From NCBI GenBank assembly GCA_026874595.1, contig CM049311.1, positions 70,724,453 through 70,788,452 of the forward strand: a stretch of 64,000 nt of DNA. The letters are read 5' to 3'. Of this stretch, positions 12,087 to 24,004 are shown one piece after another; the stretch's first letter is position 1; every line of letters begins with the position of its first letter. Position numbers and translations under genes: made by a program. The notes under the pieces are model-generated. The model was given only the letters and a program-made list of their open reading frames with translations. It did not search any database and was not told the DNA's origin. This stretch comes from Sipunculus nudus. Taxonomy: Eukaryota > Annelida > Sipuncula > Golfingiida > Sipunculidae.

Positions 12087-13448
12087 ACAAGGCCTACAAG
12101 TCTAATGCAAACCTGTGCAAAGTTTGGGAGTATGAATTGAGGTTCATTTTTAAAATTTAATATTGATCCTCTTATGTCCTGCATATCTACCTTAGTCATT
12201 ATGATTTCAACAAAATGAACTTTTGAACCTGCAAGTTTCTGACTAGGACATTTTAAAACTATGATGTATCAATCAGGATATTTAAGATATGTTCTTTATG
12301 CCAGGGAGGATTATTGGGACAGATGAATGGACAATATGGCAGCATGGTTCTGGAGGAGAACATTTTTTAATGTTTTTAAGCTTCTTTCCCAAAAATCTAA
12401 GAAAATGCAGTATGCCAAGAAATAAGCAAACTCGGATAGAATTTTTCAGATGACAAATTATTGGCAAAAAATTTTGGTGATGTTAGCTCCTACCCTTTTT
12501 GAGATCGTTATGACGCACGACTGAAGATGGATGACGCCACACCATTGCATAAGCTCACAGATTTGCTAAAAATGCAAACCAAGATTTTCAAACAGTTTAA
12601 AGATATAGTTCCAAAAGTCTGAGAATTCAGCATCTAAACATTGTGTCTAGACCTCTAGATACTGTGTCTAGGCGTCTAGACACTTTGTCTAGACACCAGA
12701 GAGAGCCAGGTCAGTTGCCATGGTGATGTCTAGACCCCACCTGGTTTTACTGAGTGACCTCTTGACTTGGCTGCTGAAACTCAGCATGTTGTCAAATCTA
12801 ATTTCAAACACAGAGAACCTTTTTCAATTGGCTACACTGCTTTTACAAAGCTGCATGTAAAGTTTAAACCAATAAGCTTAACAGTTTCATCATAAAACAG
12901 TGTATAAGCTAGAAGAGTCTAAAATTATATTTTCGCTTGGAAAAAAAAACCAGATCAATGTAGGGGGCACCACGAATACCTCAATTTCAGATATGACATA
13001 TGTGACAAACATTGGCATAAAATTTGGTGATGATAGCTCTAGCCATTTCTGAGATTTTAATTTTAGTGTGCTTTTTTGGACAGATGACTAAGTTCAACCT
13101 CCTGTAACTCGGCCAAAAATCTTCGAATTGGAACCATTCAAACAAACTTGAAAAAGATTGTTCCAGGGATTATTTCTGTGAAATATTGGACAATTTGGCT
13201 TGACAGTTTTGGAGAAAAGATTTTTAAAGCTTTTTTAGCTTTTTCCCAATAAAATCTCAGAAAATGCAGTTAGAAAAAAAAATAAACAAAATCCAATGAC
13301 TAATGTGACTATTTATTTACAAAAAAACTTGGTGATGCTAGCTCCTGCCGTTTTTGAGATAGTATGGTTTATGTAGAGATGACGCACAACGCACACCCCA
13401 CGACGGACAATGCTGCACCATCGCATAAGCTTACAGGTTTGCTAAAAA
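12087..13448 (+). mobile_element. Family-2 HINE/Helentron-like element, copy A
   Basis: The left end carries GCAAACCTGTGC at 12,107-12,118. Two right-end signatures follow: CACAGATTTGCTAAAAA at 12,556-12,572 and CAGGTTTGCTAAAAA ending at 13,448. Each is preceded by ACGCACAACGCAC-type sequence and ACCATYGCATAAGC. The subterminal repeats GCAAACCTGTG and CACAGGTTTGC are reverse complements, as expected for Helentron-type elements. Three blocks align with the copy at 55,641-57,318: 12,100-12,265, 12,572-12,830 and 12,870-13,448. The internal right-end signature at 12,572 suggests either a complete 486-bp element followed by a second copy, or an element that retained an end within its core. No replicase/helicase frame is present. 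A TCTAGA-rich segment lies at 12,645-12,730. Confidence 0.75.
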
Positions 13449-16400
13449 TAAGATGAAGCTGGCCTGTGGAACAGACCTGGTTTTAGACCCAACCTCTATT
13501 GGAAGTATCTCTAAAGTACAGTGTTAAATACCTGTAGGTATTTTTGAGAGACAGTTCTTAAAGGGACTGGTGAATGTAATATACAGTAACAAACAGTAAT
13601 TAATGCCAGTGACCTTGAAAACTGAAGCAAGGTACGTCCACATTCAAACCTGACCTAGGCCTTAATTCATGTATAGTGATCAATGGATCAATGGTGCAAG
13701 TTTGGTGATTATATGTCTCAATCTATTGTTGACTTATTGTGCGAACAGCTTTTCAGCAAGATTGCATCTGTGACCTTGAAGGATACATCAATTCAAAATC
13801 ATCAATAATCAAAGTTGACCTAGGTGTACATTTGGTGCCTTCCTGGGGGAGTACACTGACTCAGCCTTCAGATCATTTAGCATAATCCCCTCTGAAAATG
13901 AGGTCAAGGACATCCATATTCGGGGCACGAACTACCCTTCATGTAGTGTATTGATGGAGTGAGAATGATCAATTTCTTTTTTTTTAATTAAGATATTACG
14001 CCAACACCTTGCTCCTCTTCTCTACATTCCTTGCTGATGGCACCTTTGGTGCTGTAATTCGACAATAAAGACATGTAAATCAAGGGATTCTGGTATCTTT
14101 ATATGAAAACTCCATATTTCCTTGAACCTTCAACAGCAAATGCATTAAATCCCTAAAAGACACAGATGCAATGAGTGTCCAGAAAAAGTTTAAGCTCAGC
14201 ACATTCAGTCTCTTAAAGTATAACATCTAGGCACATTTTCTTTCTGTACTCAGCAAATGGCACATTCCATGAAAACAACCATAGTGATTAGCGAATATAA
14301 ATCATTCAACATTAAAAAATTGTGATATATAAAACCCATGACGAGTCATTAATGAGCAAAAATACCAACAATAAAGGATGAGGAACGTCTGATGGAAGCC
14401 GTCTAAATGATCTTAGCTACATCTAATGAACATGTGTATAATTGGTCACGGTGTCAAAATGGGTTTGGAACCCATATAGGAATCAATGCAAATTACAATC
14501 ATGGTTAGAATCATGCCATCGTCTGAGTTACAATTCAAATACATTGGAATGAACATTTATGAAATTTATAATGAAGCCTTCTTTTTAAACGTTGGGCATA
14601 CAGCTTGAAAAAAATTAAAAATTTCTAGATATTTATTGACAGAGAAAGTGAACTGTTGAAATTTAACATCTTCAGATCAAATAAAGAATAATGCTGGGCC
14701 ATGGCTTGGCTACCTATAATGAGAATTTTTAAGTTATATGTGTACATATCTGAGATAAATCTACAAACATTTCTGGTTAACAAACATCTGTACAGCACTT
14801 AAAACTTGTCTCACATGAAGTATTCTGAGTTTATTCAGATGTTCCCTTTGTTATCCATAATTTGATGCTAAATAGTTATTTTATAAGGAATAAAGAAGCA
14901 TTAAAAAATATATAGCATCTGTGTGTATTGTTTAACTGTCTACCTGAACATATTTGTCACCAATAACTCATGGGTATACATTACTTATACATGCAGATAA
15001 CAGGTAAAAACAGAAAATCAATGCAGCTGTGTCAGATGAGACTCGTTTATAATATACTGTTGTACCTGGCACTATATATATCATCTGTTAATGTTTGCTT
15101 CTGATGAAATAATAATACAATTTCCTACTCTGGCACTGCCAGTTTTTGTGTGTTGTGTGTCCCAGCTGGGAATATGACATGAATCTAGTGTTAATGTTAC
15201 AGTACAATCACTATAAACCCTAATATATATAAACGTTGACACCTCCTGTTTATTTTCATATACATTTTGCTGCAGTACTTTTTTATTACTTTGACAAATT
15301 TACTTGTTCTGGTCTTTCATGTTGCAATATACATGCAAACAAAACAGGTAAGACACAGCTTAGAGGTTAACGGTTGTTCATACTCTGGAAGAGATGATTT
15401 CCAGACTGGATCTTGCGTGCCCTCAAAACGTAAATAGTATAACCGTTAAATCTTGAAAGCTAATTTATGTTTAAATGACAGGTTATGACTTCAGGACCTG
15501 ATTCAAGAAAGCTTAACATTTTTATATCATTCAAATCATATGGTTTACTGCCCTCCAAAAATTCAATACAGACACAGCCAGCGCCAGGCCATGCATGGAT
15601 CACAATTAATTGTACTTTCCTGAAAAGTAACTACTGCTTTTTTGCTTTATTATACCACCACCAGGAAGGTATTATATGTTTTTGGTTGGTTTGTGGGATG
15701 GTCAGTATGTCTTATGCAATTTTTTTTACCAATTTTAATAAAAATTTTTACAGGTTCAGGTTAACACCCAAGGAACAATCCATTAAATTTTGGAGATAAT
15801 CTGCTTCACTTTAATATATTTTAATTCAAAGGATATCATATACCAATGTGCCACAGGGTGATTCCTTTGTCCATCAGGAGACTGCTATATTCATAGGTAT
15901 AAAGGCCAGCAATTATTATGCAAATGACCATGTTGAGTTTGTTATTCATATCATGTTCCTGGCTTCAACATGACATTGGGCAAAATACAAGAAAGCTTAA
16001 TAATAGGGATCCTGATAGTGGTGACCAGGTAGTCATTTGACTACACACTTAGAACATGTATATAGATGTGTTGATACTGATATCCATTGGGAAAAAATGT
16101 ATAATTTAAAACTAGAATCTAATTATTCATATAGCTAGAAAAACAGATACAGACATGAATATTACATGTATTTTTTTAAACTTCAGGGTCTGCAATGTAC
16201 AAACACATTTATACAAACATAGTACACATTTTGATTGGGATACACTAACTATATTGTTATGCAAAGTGTTCACTGCATGCATACATGTAACTAAATAACT
16301 ATAATTTTATATATAATTTGCTGAAAACCTTCTAAGAAACTAGCTCAGCATCCTTGAGATATATCTTATTACATTTTAATTCAAAGAATCATTTTTAAAA

Positions 16401-17061
16401 AAGATGATTTAATTATATTAAAATTTTTTGTGAGGAGTTTGCATTTGGAATACCTTTCCTACCTCTTTGAGGTTAGAAGTATGAAAATCAATTAATCTTC
16501 AGAAAGGAATTAAAGAGATTGATCGGGGTTTAATTTATGAGTTATAAAGTAGTTATAGGTAGGAACTGTAAAGTCATGAAAATAAACCAATTTAAAATTA
16601 ATGGTATAAAGATAACTAGTTTTGTACAAAATCATCAATCAAGCTTGTTGACAACAATGAAATTTAATCATGTTTGTCCATGATAATCAACATTTGATGG
16701 AACATCAGCTAAATTAAAAAATTGACAAACATGAATGACATTTTATAATAAAAGCTTCCAGGACAAGCCCACGTACTGCAAACTGTAAAATCCTCAAATC
16801 CATCCTCGCTGTAAATGTCAAGCTACCGTAAAAGATGTGCCAGAGAAGTTCAGCCAGTCCCTTACACGGAATTACTGTCCCATAAGTGAAATTAAGGCAC
16901 ATATGCTGCAAAGAATGGATCTTTCATAGGACTCCCTCATAAATATGTGTCTTATTCCCTGTGTGAAAAAGAACACTGAAAGCTCTACTATGGCTGTCAT
17001 AATGGACAGGTTCATTAAAATCTGTTTGATGACAACACAGATTTCATACAACTTACTTAAA
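13449..17061. other. Mixed degenerate repeats and unique DNA, no gene seen
   Basis: 13,590-13,960 looks like an old, decayed repeat of the same general type as the core units further right (GTGACCTTGAA words, 'GTTGACCTAGGTG', 'GAGGTCAAGGACATCC'), but no ends are left. 14,230-14,560 resembles a conserved non-coding block, with an octamer ATGCAAAT near 14,488. 15,645-15,800 (TTATACCACCACCAGGAAGG, then GGTTGGTTTGTGGGATGG) resembles a fragment of an old interspersed repeat. The remainder is AT-rich with no readable gene. Confidence 0.4.
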
Positions 17062-18945
17062 AACAAGGGACAGATGGGTCACTGTGCTCAGCTGAAGTTT
17101 GAAATTTTTGCTATTGCAAAATATTCTATTGTAATGTTTTTCATATATATAAGCATATGAGAAGCTAAGAGGAAAGGGGTCCTCCTACTTGGTTATAGTA
17201 AAGTTCTAAATAAATGATTGCAAACTAATACTCTGACAAGACTGTCATGAAGAAAAATCCTAAAAATTCTGAGATACTGTGATGCTTATGAAAAATTTAC
17301 AGTTGGACAGGCAAGTCAACAGAATGGACTAATACCTTTATTTCACTTTCAAGGGAATAATGTTTATAAGTTTATATTGAAGCCTATTTTTTTTAGCATA
17401 TCCACTTTTTTCATTAATAGTTTTTATCAGATTAATTTTTTTATTTACAAGTTTTATAATATTTATAATAAAAAAAATATGAAAATATAAGTTAAAATAT
17501 CAGAATTCTAAGTTGCAATAATTAATTATCCAGAGTGTAGCTCATATCGGGTCATATTATCCATACACACATATTTTATTATTTTTTAACCACAAATGTT
17601 TTAACTGAATTTAAAAGAAAATAATGCCTCAACATGGCATCTTCAGATTATTCCTTGAATCACTATAAAAAAGTTTTGCACATTGGACTTTTCAGTACAT
17701 GCTTTATTATATTAACGGAAATAAAAGATTCAGTAAAATTGCTAAAATAAAAACATCTTTTCAAATAAAGTATGTACACCATGTTGGTTGAATGAGGGAC
17801 AAACAACATCATTGTGCTAATAACTTTCTCAGGTATATTTTATTACTGGAATTAATAGTCAATTTCACACCTGGTGAAGTAAGGAATTACTCATCTGATG
17901 GAATATCCACACTTTCATAGCAATACACCACTTTGTGGACACAATTAAATGTGCACTTCAATCATTGTTACCCAGGTGGTACAATACAAAATCTAAAATG
18001 TAGCATAGCCTAGAATAAGAATGAATCAAATACAGAAAATTATAACATTAATCTAGTTTATGCACCATCTGGGGGAGGGAGGAGGTGCAGGCCAGAGGGG
18101 AAGCCTGCTTTTAGTGGCCAAGCTGAGCCAAAGCAAGCTGCCTGGAGTGGGTTACAAAATACAAGTGAAGGCTGTACAGTAATACTAGGTGGGCTAGATT
18201 GAACAACACTTGACATGGTGTATAAAAACTTAAATAAAAACTATTCTTTTCAATAAATTCCTTTGATATTTCAATTTTTAAAAGATTAAATCCTTATGTA
18301 TATATGCTCTGTAAATTAAATCACCATTGCTTACAGGGAATAAACATGCCATTGCCAAAGTTTGACAAAATTTAAGGTATTGATTTTTTATTTTATGCTA
18401 ATAACTTGAAAAATTTGTGAAATTCATATCTAATTTTTTGGGTAATCAACTGAATCTTGATTAAATAAAGTTATATCCCTGAAATAAGTCTCCAGCTTCA
18501 GCAATTCTCATGTTAAGTGAGTAAATATATTTCCTAATTTTAAAAAACTGCATTATATTTTGGACCATAACTTCAAAACAATACACTATACTAACCACAT
18601 TTTTGGTATGTTCAAGAAAATTTTTGGAAGAATATGAATACTAAATATGATTAAAAACAGATCAGTGGTTCTGATTTAAGGCAGCCTTGAAGTGTAACAA
18701 TGGCTTTTTTTTATGGAAATTGGATGTTTTTCCATAATATCTCTAAGGAACAAAGTTCTAGTGACACAATTTTTGGTATGGTAGGAGATTTGAGAGGCAT
18801 CTAACTACCTATATGCAAATTTTGGGATTCTTAGGTCCAATAGTTTCAAAATGTGCCCTATTAACGGATGGACAGCCAGACGGATGGACGATGGACAAAA
18901 GACCACGACTATAGCTCAGAAAACTTATAGTCAGCTGAGGTAAAA
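17062..18945 (+). mobile_element. Family-1 HINE, CR-type subfamily copy (left end uncertain)
   Basis: The right half (about 18,236-18,945) aligns along its length with the copies at 22,992-24,004 and 59,417-61,316. Shared landmarks are 'AAATTTAAGGTA.TGATTTTTT', 'ATGCTAATAACTT' and 'GTGCCCTATTAACGGA'. It ends with a degenerate GGAC tract and CTATAGCTCAG...GTCAGCTGAGG. A family-1 left end (AACAAGGGACAGATGGGTCA, then GCTCAGCTGA) is present at 17,062-17,096. The interior between 17,100 and 18,050 does not visibly match the other copies, so this left end may belong to a separate solo fragment. The interior is strongly AT-rich and has no long frame. Confidence 0.6.
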
Positions 18946-18994
18946 CAGTTCTATCAATGCAGCAGTCTTGAAAATGAGCTTGCAACCAGACTTT

Positions 18995-19123
18995 TATATT
19001 ATATATATATATATATACGTTCAAGGAAGAATGGGAATCATTTTATACTATCACTTGATTCTCATTTTTCCGGGAACAATTGAGAATTCTGTATTTTTCT
19101 GAAAAAAATAGGGGGGGGGGGGG
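18995..19123. repeat. (TA)n microsatellite and G13 tract
   Basis: A run of alternating TA occupies about 18,995-19,017. A G13 homopolymer occupies 19,111-19,123. Between them lies AGAATGGGAATCATT...TTCTCATTTTTCCGGG, a motif that recurs at 19,376-19,445 and 21,787-21,925. Confidence 0.8.
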
Positions 19124-19449
19124 TTAAATTCTTATTTTTTTCAAGCTTTTTATTTTCTGACAACTTCATCTCAAGGATCTATCCTAGCTACTATTATAAT
19201 AATAATGCAAAAAATGAAGAAACTTGTTTTATATATATAACACTCATCTTAACTTGCAATCATGAGCTTCAGATTTTATTCCCATAATTTATTTTATGTG
19301 AGCTGTATAATTTATCTATTTTTTATGACTTGAATAGTTCAGTATTGATGTGAATAAAGATTATAAATGATTTCTGTTCTTCCTGGGTATATGAAAATTC
19401 TCATTTTCCCAGGTTTGAATTTCCAAACTGAATCACAGTCTCTCCTGGG
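19124..19449. other. Short AT-rich spacer before a HINE
   Basis: No gene seen. The last 70 bp (19,376-19,449) contain the dispersed motif ATTCTCATTTTCCCAGG, directly abutting the left end of the next element. That element may therefore have inserted into an older local repeat. Confidence 0.45.
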
Positions 19450-19954
19450 AACAAGTGACCCATGAGTCATGACGCTCAGCTGACAAGTATGACCTGTATT
19501 TAAAGCCTGATGGTATACCATATGGTATCTGACCATACTTGGAAGATGGAAGGTTTGGGATGAAAAGTCTGACTTGAAATGCATCCACAACTTTTTTCAA
19601 GAAGCTGGTCCTGTGACATTGACCTTTGACCCTAAGACCTAAATATCAAAAGGTTTGTTCCTCTATTGATATGTAAGGTTTGGGGTGATTATTTTGGCTA
19701 TAAGAATTAATTCTGGGAGGTGCAAACACACCCCGTAACTCAGAGAATATAGGTCACAGTGACCTAATTTCAGATCTGCAAGGAGATCTTTTTAAAACCT
19801 CTAAGACTGCATAGGGTACATGTATCTAGCCCTTACAGTTACAATTTGTGCCCTGCTAAAGGCCGGCCGGCTGGCCAGACGGACAGATGGAAGGCCAACG
19901 GACAAAGACCCATCGCTATAGCACAGCATGACTAAATGTCAGCTGAGCTAAAAA
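19450..19954 (+). mobile_element. Family-1 HINE, compact copy with one core unit
   Basis: A compact copy of about 505 bp with both ends. It starts AACAAG, followed by a near-palindrome TGACCCATGAGTCA (19,457-19,470) and GCTCAGCTGAC (19,474-19,484). It ends GTCAGCTGAGC (19,938-19,948) and TAAAAA, so the 11-bp subterminal inverted repeats are perfect. It has a single core unit (TGACATTGACCTTTGACC near 19,616), then the conserved 3' module (CACACCCCGTAACTC ... TTTGTGCCCTGCTAA), then a degenerate GGCC/GACG tract. A perfect 15-bp palindromic nuclear-receptor-type site, AGGTCACAGTGACCT, sits at 19,751-19,765. There is no coding capacity for a transposase. The element at 20,691-21,790 is the same subfamily with more core units. 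Confidence 0.85.
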
Positions 19955-20690
19955 TCACTGAAACTGCACTGACAAAAGGATTTCTAAGGTGGCTAACTGG
20001 CAAACATAATGGATTTCTGACCAGTCTGACATTTGATATCACACATCCTTCAATAAGAGACCAAACTTGTAGCAAATTCTCCAAAGGATGTTACAGTAAT
20101 GAATGTCCAAAACAATTCAAAAGGCATTTTCAGGCCCTCATATTAGATTTATAGATATGCAAATGTAAAAAGTGTAAGTCGAATATTTTTTATTATCACT
20201 CTGCTTTTCAATGGGATCAGCAGGGTAGGTAAACTGCAAAACCTGAAAGAAAAGAAATGCAGAAAGCATGACTAAACGTCTTGTAATAAATAAAAGCCAT
20301 CCTAAATCCAGGTACACATCCACATATTATGAGAACAAACATTTGCTTTTATATCTGGTGATTTATATAAAAATATTCAGATATCTAGGAAACTAAGTTT
20401 ATTGCTATGATTCCATAAAATAAACTGCAAAATGTTCCCATAATCTTATAAATTAGTAGCTAAACCTTAATAATATACTCTCACAGTCTTAATGCCTGGC
20501 TGAAGCATTCCGGCAACAGTGTTTTTGTTATGCAGTAATGAGGTATTTATCACTCAGCCTTATCACTTAACAGGCTGATACAAAAGAGAGTAATATGTCA
20601 CCAGCATCACTCACAATTACAGCCACACAGTGAGATGTACCATAACCAATGGTTTTATGTACAAGAAAAATAGAGATGGTCTACAAAATA
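19955..20690. other. Unique DNA between two HINEs, no gene seen
   Basis: A spacer of about 735 bp with no transposon ends or coding signal. Confidence 0.5.
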
Positions 20691-21790
20691 AGTTATTGTG
20701 AACATCCCTGACCTATGACCTTGGCCTTTTGCCCACATATCAACTGGATTCTTTCTAAATGATGGGTAACTACTAACCATTTACATCTGGCCGGGTGTAA
20801 TTACTTGGCAACCAATGAGTGAATAACTTAGACCTGCAACCTTTAACCTCCTGACCAGCTGACCTCAAAATCAATTAGTTATTTGTTCATGCAAAAAGAC
20901 CCATAAATATGAAGTTTGAATCACATTCAGTGATGCATAGATGTGGCATATGTGAAAGACTGAAGGTTTGGGTTGAACATTTTCACTTGAAATATATTCA
21001 CAAGCATTTAGAACAAAATTGTGACCTTGACCTTTGACCTTTTGAACTCAACATCAATAGGCTTCTTCCCCTATTGGTAGGTAAGCCATATATGACAGAT
21101 CGAAAGTATAGATTGAAAAGTTTGCCTGAAAATGACTCCACGCAAGAAGAGGGTACTGTGAATTTGACCTTTAACCTCAAAATCAACAGGTCTTTTCCCC
21201 TGTTGGCAGAGAAGCGATATCAGTGGTGAAAGGTTTGGAATGAAAGGTCTAGCTCGAAATGTGTCCACAACCTTTTCAAAGAAGTGGATCCTGTGACCCT
21301 GACCTCTGACCTTGTTACCTCAACATCTATAGGATTCTTCTCTTAATAGGTGAGCTATATGTGAAAGATCAAATAATTGGGATGAAAGGTTTGGCTTAAA
21401 ATGAATCCACAGGCTTTTCAAAGAAGTTGGTTCTGTGACCTTGACCTTTGACCTTGTGACCTCAAAATAATTATGGTTCTTCCCCTGTTGGTAGGTGAGC
21501 TGTATGTGAAAGATGGAAGGTTTGGGATGAAAATTTTGGCTAAAAGAATTATTTCTGGGGGGGGTGCAAACACACCCCATAACTTCGAGAATACAGGTCG
21601 CAGTGACCTAATTTCAGGTTTGCAAGGAGATCTTTTTAGAACCTCTAAGACTGCATAGGGTTCATGGCCCTAGCCCCTATGGTTACGATTTGTGCCCTGC
21701 TAACGGACGGCCGGACGGACAGATGGAAGGACCATGGACAAAGACCCATCGCTATAGCCCAGCATGACTGAAAGTCAGCTGAGCTGAAAA
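20691..21790 (+). mobile_element. Family-1 HINE with about six tandem core units
   Basis: The right part matches the compact copy at 19,450-19,954 almost base for base: GGTGCAAACACACCCCATAAC, then GCAAGGAGATCTTTTTAGAA, then TTTGTGCCCTGCTAACGGAC. It ends with a (GGAC) tract, CTATAGCCCAG and GTCAGCTGAGC (21,774-21,784). Instead of one core unit it has about six, anchored by TGACC-rich words near 20,706, 20,835, 21,021, 21,161, 21,293 and 21,435. The last units are spaced about 130-142 bp. I could not find the AACAAG left end, so the left boundary is approximate and probably truncated or decayed. Tandem core units plus a 3' tetranucleotide microsatellite match the published description of bivalve pearl elements. 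Confidence 0.8.
21005..21530 (+). repeat. Core tandem units (about 138 bp) of the HINE
   Basis: Each unit contains a TGACC-rich stretch, CTTCCCCTATTGGTAGGT-like sequence, GAAAGATCGAAGGTTTGGG-like sequence and ATCCACAAGCTTTTCAAAG-like sequence. In the last unit four TGACCT half-sites lie head to tail at 21,436-21,462 with spacers of 0, 1 and 2 bases. The unit at 21,022-21,040 has three, with spacers 0 and 1. These are non-coding repeats. Confidence 0.8.
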
Positions 21791-22991
21791 TGAGAATTCT
21801 CATATTTTCTGGGAAGAATGAGAATTTTCATTTTTCCCTGGAAGAACTGGAATCATTTCATTCCATCTCTTCATTCTAATTTTCTCAAGAATAAGAATTC
21901 CCATTTTTCAGGGAAAGATTCAGGATCTCTAGATGCTGATACATCATGATTCAAAGATACATATGATGTCAGTATTATCAGTTGACCCTGTACCAATATT
22001 TGGATGATGAAGGATCCGCCAATGAAAAGCAATGTCCAGTATTTACTAACTGCTTCTGAGCTCCATACAAGTCATAAAAGGTGAAAGCATGGTCTAAAAA
22101 AGTGTAACAGCATCAAATTGATGAACTTTAAGAAAAATTGATATACAAATTTTTTTATAGTTTTAAAGTTTTTTATATAACTGATATAAGATGATTCCAT
22201 ATGACCCATATGTTTATTATAAAATATAAGACTGCTACCTTACGCTGTATTAATGTAATTTTTGATTGAATATTTATTGAAAAATTTGGAACTTTAGGCC
22301 TGAGGCCTTTTCCTTAATAAACTTCCATTCTGTTCAGTACTCCTGAGATAAGGGCTTTTATCAAAAAGACACCCAGATTCACACGGAACAATAAGGACTG
22401 AAGGTGGTGCAACCAGTCTCAGAGTAGTTCTCCGGAAAGAATGCCGCAAAAACATAATTTAGCAGGACCCACCATGAGGGGACACTGGGGTGAGCTAACA
22501 CCTTTAATATATGGACACTAAGCCATTGTCCTGACCCCTTTCCCACTGAAATTGACCTGTTATGAGCGGACACTTCCTAAACAGGGACAGGGACAGTAAT
22601 GTTTGACCCCAAATCCTGTCATGAACCAACATCCCAGTTTGATATATCAGTGGCCACCAGTTATAATGCATGAGTGTACCAGCTGAGCACCTCTGCAGTG
22701 TTTCTTGCACACAATGAACAGCATTTATTTAGATTCATTCATAGATCTGATGTTAATCGTTGGAATTCTGTATCACATGTGTGACTCGACCAATAAGCAT
22801 CATAATTTTTCCAATTTAGTATTGATTTAGATATATGTTAGACAGCCGGGTAAGTATGGAACAGCAATTAAAATGGAACAACGTAGTACACAGGCTGAAA
22901 ATATATTATAAAATACAGTTCAAACATTTTTATCCATTCTCCTACACTCAAGTTTATTCTTAAAATAACTGTAGACCAAAAACAAAAACAA
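21791..22991. other. Dispersed-motif segment and unique DNA, no gene seen
   Basis: 21,787-21,925 holds three or four imperfect copies of a motif like GAGAATTNTCATTTTTCCNGG, also seen at 19,021-19,100 and 19,376-19,445. 22,370-22,710 is less AT-rich and includes GAGGGGACAC and GGACACTTCCTAAACAGGGA. Such words recall the ends of Tc1/pogo-like transposons, but I found no matched inverted pair. No gene is visible. Confidence 0.4.
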
Positions 22992-24004
22992 AACAAGGGA
23001 TCCACGGGTCACTGTGCTCAGCTGAAGTTGACCTTGAAGGTAAAAATCTAAAATAATATGAAAGTCTAGATGGAAAAGGTATTATAGGCCATGGCTGGTT
23101 GGCATGATTGGTTTGTATTGATGAGTAAGAAATTGTTGCAAATAATATTTTGTGGGGTGGGGGGGGGTGATATGAGAATAACTGTACACCTGTCACAGCA
23201 GGGGATCTCCCCCATTGACTGTGACAAATCAGGAACCCTGGCATAGCTGACTTTGAGTGACCAAGAGTGAGTTGCCTGCACCAGGCCATAGCAATCAGCT
23301 ACAATCGAGCCTCAGGAAAAAATTCAGTAATGAGCCTTATTTTCAATCATATATTTTCTCATTTAAAATTGAAACTAAAAATGTATATTTACATGCTGTG
23401 AAAATTAAATCAACAGTACTCACAGTTTAAATAAAATTTGCCAATTTGGGCAAAATTTAAGGTACTGATTTTATTTTTATGCTAATAACTTTAAAAAATT
23501 TACAAAATTGAGATCTAATTATGGTTATGCAACTGAATCTTAATTAAACAAAGTTAAATACTTGGAAAAAAGTATCCAGCTTAAAAAATTTTCATATTAC
23601 GTGAGCAAATATATTTTCTGATTTTTTACAAAGTTGAATATGTTCAAACCTATAAATTATAGAAATTACACTTAACAGTCTTAATATCTGGCATGTATAT
23701 AGAAATATATAGGAAAATACACCTGATACAGATTAGTGGTTTTGATATAAGGCATTCCTGAAGTGTGATAATAGGTTTTTAATGGAAATTTGAGGTTTTT
23801 CCTTTTTTTTTTTTGAAGTGGCAGTGACCCAGTTTTTGGTTTGGTAGGTGATCTTAAGGACATCTAACAGTATGCCCAATTTTGGATTTGTAGGTCTAAC
23901 CGTTTCAAAACAAGCAAGTCTAACAACAGACAGACAGACAGACGGACGACGGACATAGCACCACGACTATAGCTTAGATGACTTATAGTCAGCTGAGCTA
24001 AAAA
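22992..24004 (+). mobile_element. Family-1 HINE, complete 1.0-kb copy
   Basis: Starts AACAAGGGATCCACGGGTCA followed by GCTCAGCTGA at 23,016. Ends with a GACA/GACG tract (23,928-23,953), ACTATAGCTTAG, GACTTATAGTC and GTCAGCTGAGC (23,988-23,998), then TAAAA. The end hairpin is imperfect (AGCTTAG against CTGAGCT). Internal landmarks shared with the 59,417-61,316 copy are ATAGGCCATGG, TTGGTTTGTATTGATGAG, a G-rich tract near 23,155-23,167, ACTGTACACCTGTCACAGCA and GGGGATCTCCCCC. No coding frame of interest is present. Relative to the 59-kb copy it lacks about 825 bp just before the G tract. Confidence 0.85.

Noticed and set aside
12645-12730. Clustered TCTAGA palindromes as an operator or origin
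   Set aside because: The cluster is part of the family-2 HINE core and recurs at 56,395-56,450; element sequence explains it.
21790-21925. Heat-shock elements in the GAATTC-rich segment
   Set aside because: GAA and TTC blocks lack the required alternating 2-bp spacing over three units.
22960-23289. 109-codon minus-strand frame as a gene
   Set aside because: It lies within the left half of a HINE, and the related frame in the 59-60 kb copy is broken and rearranged.
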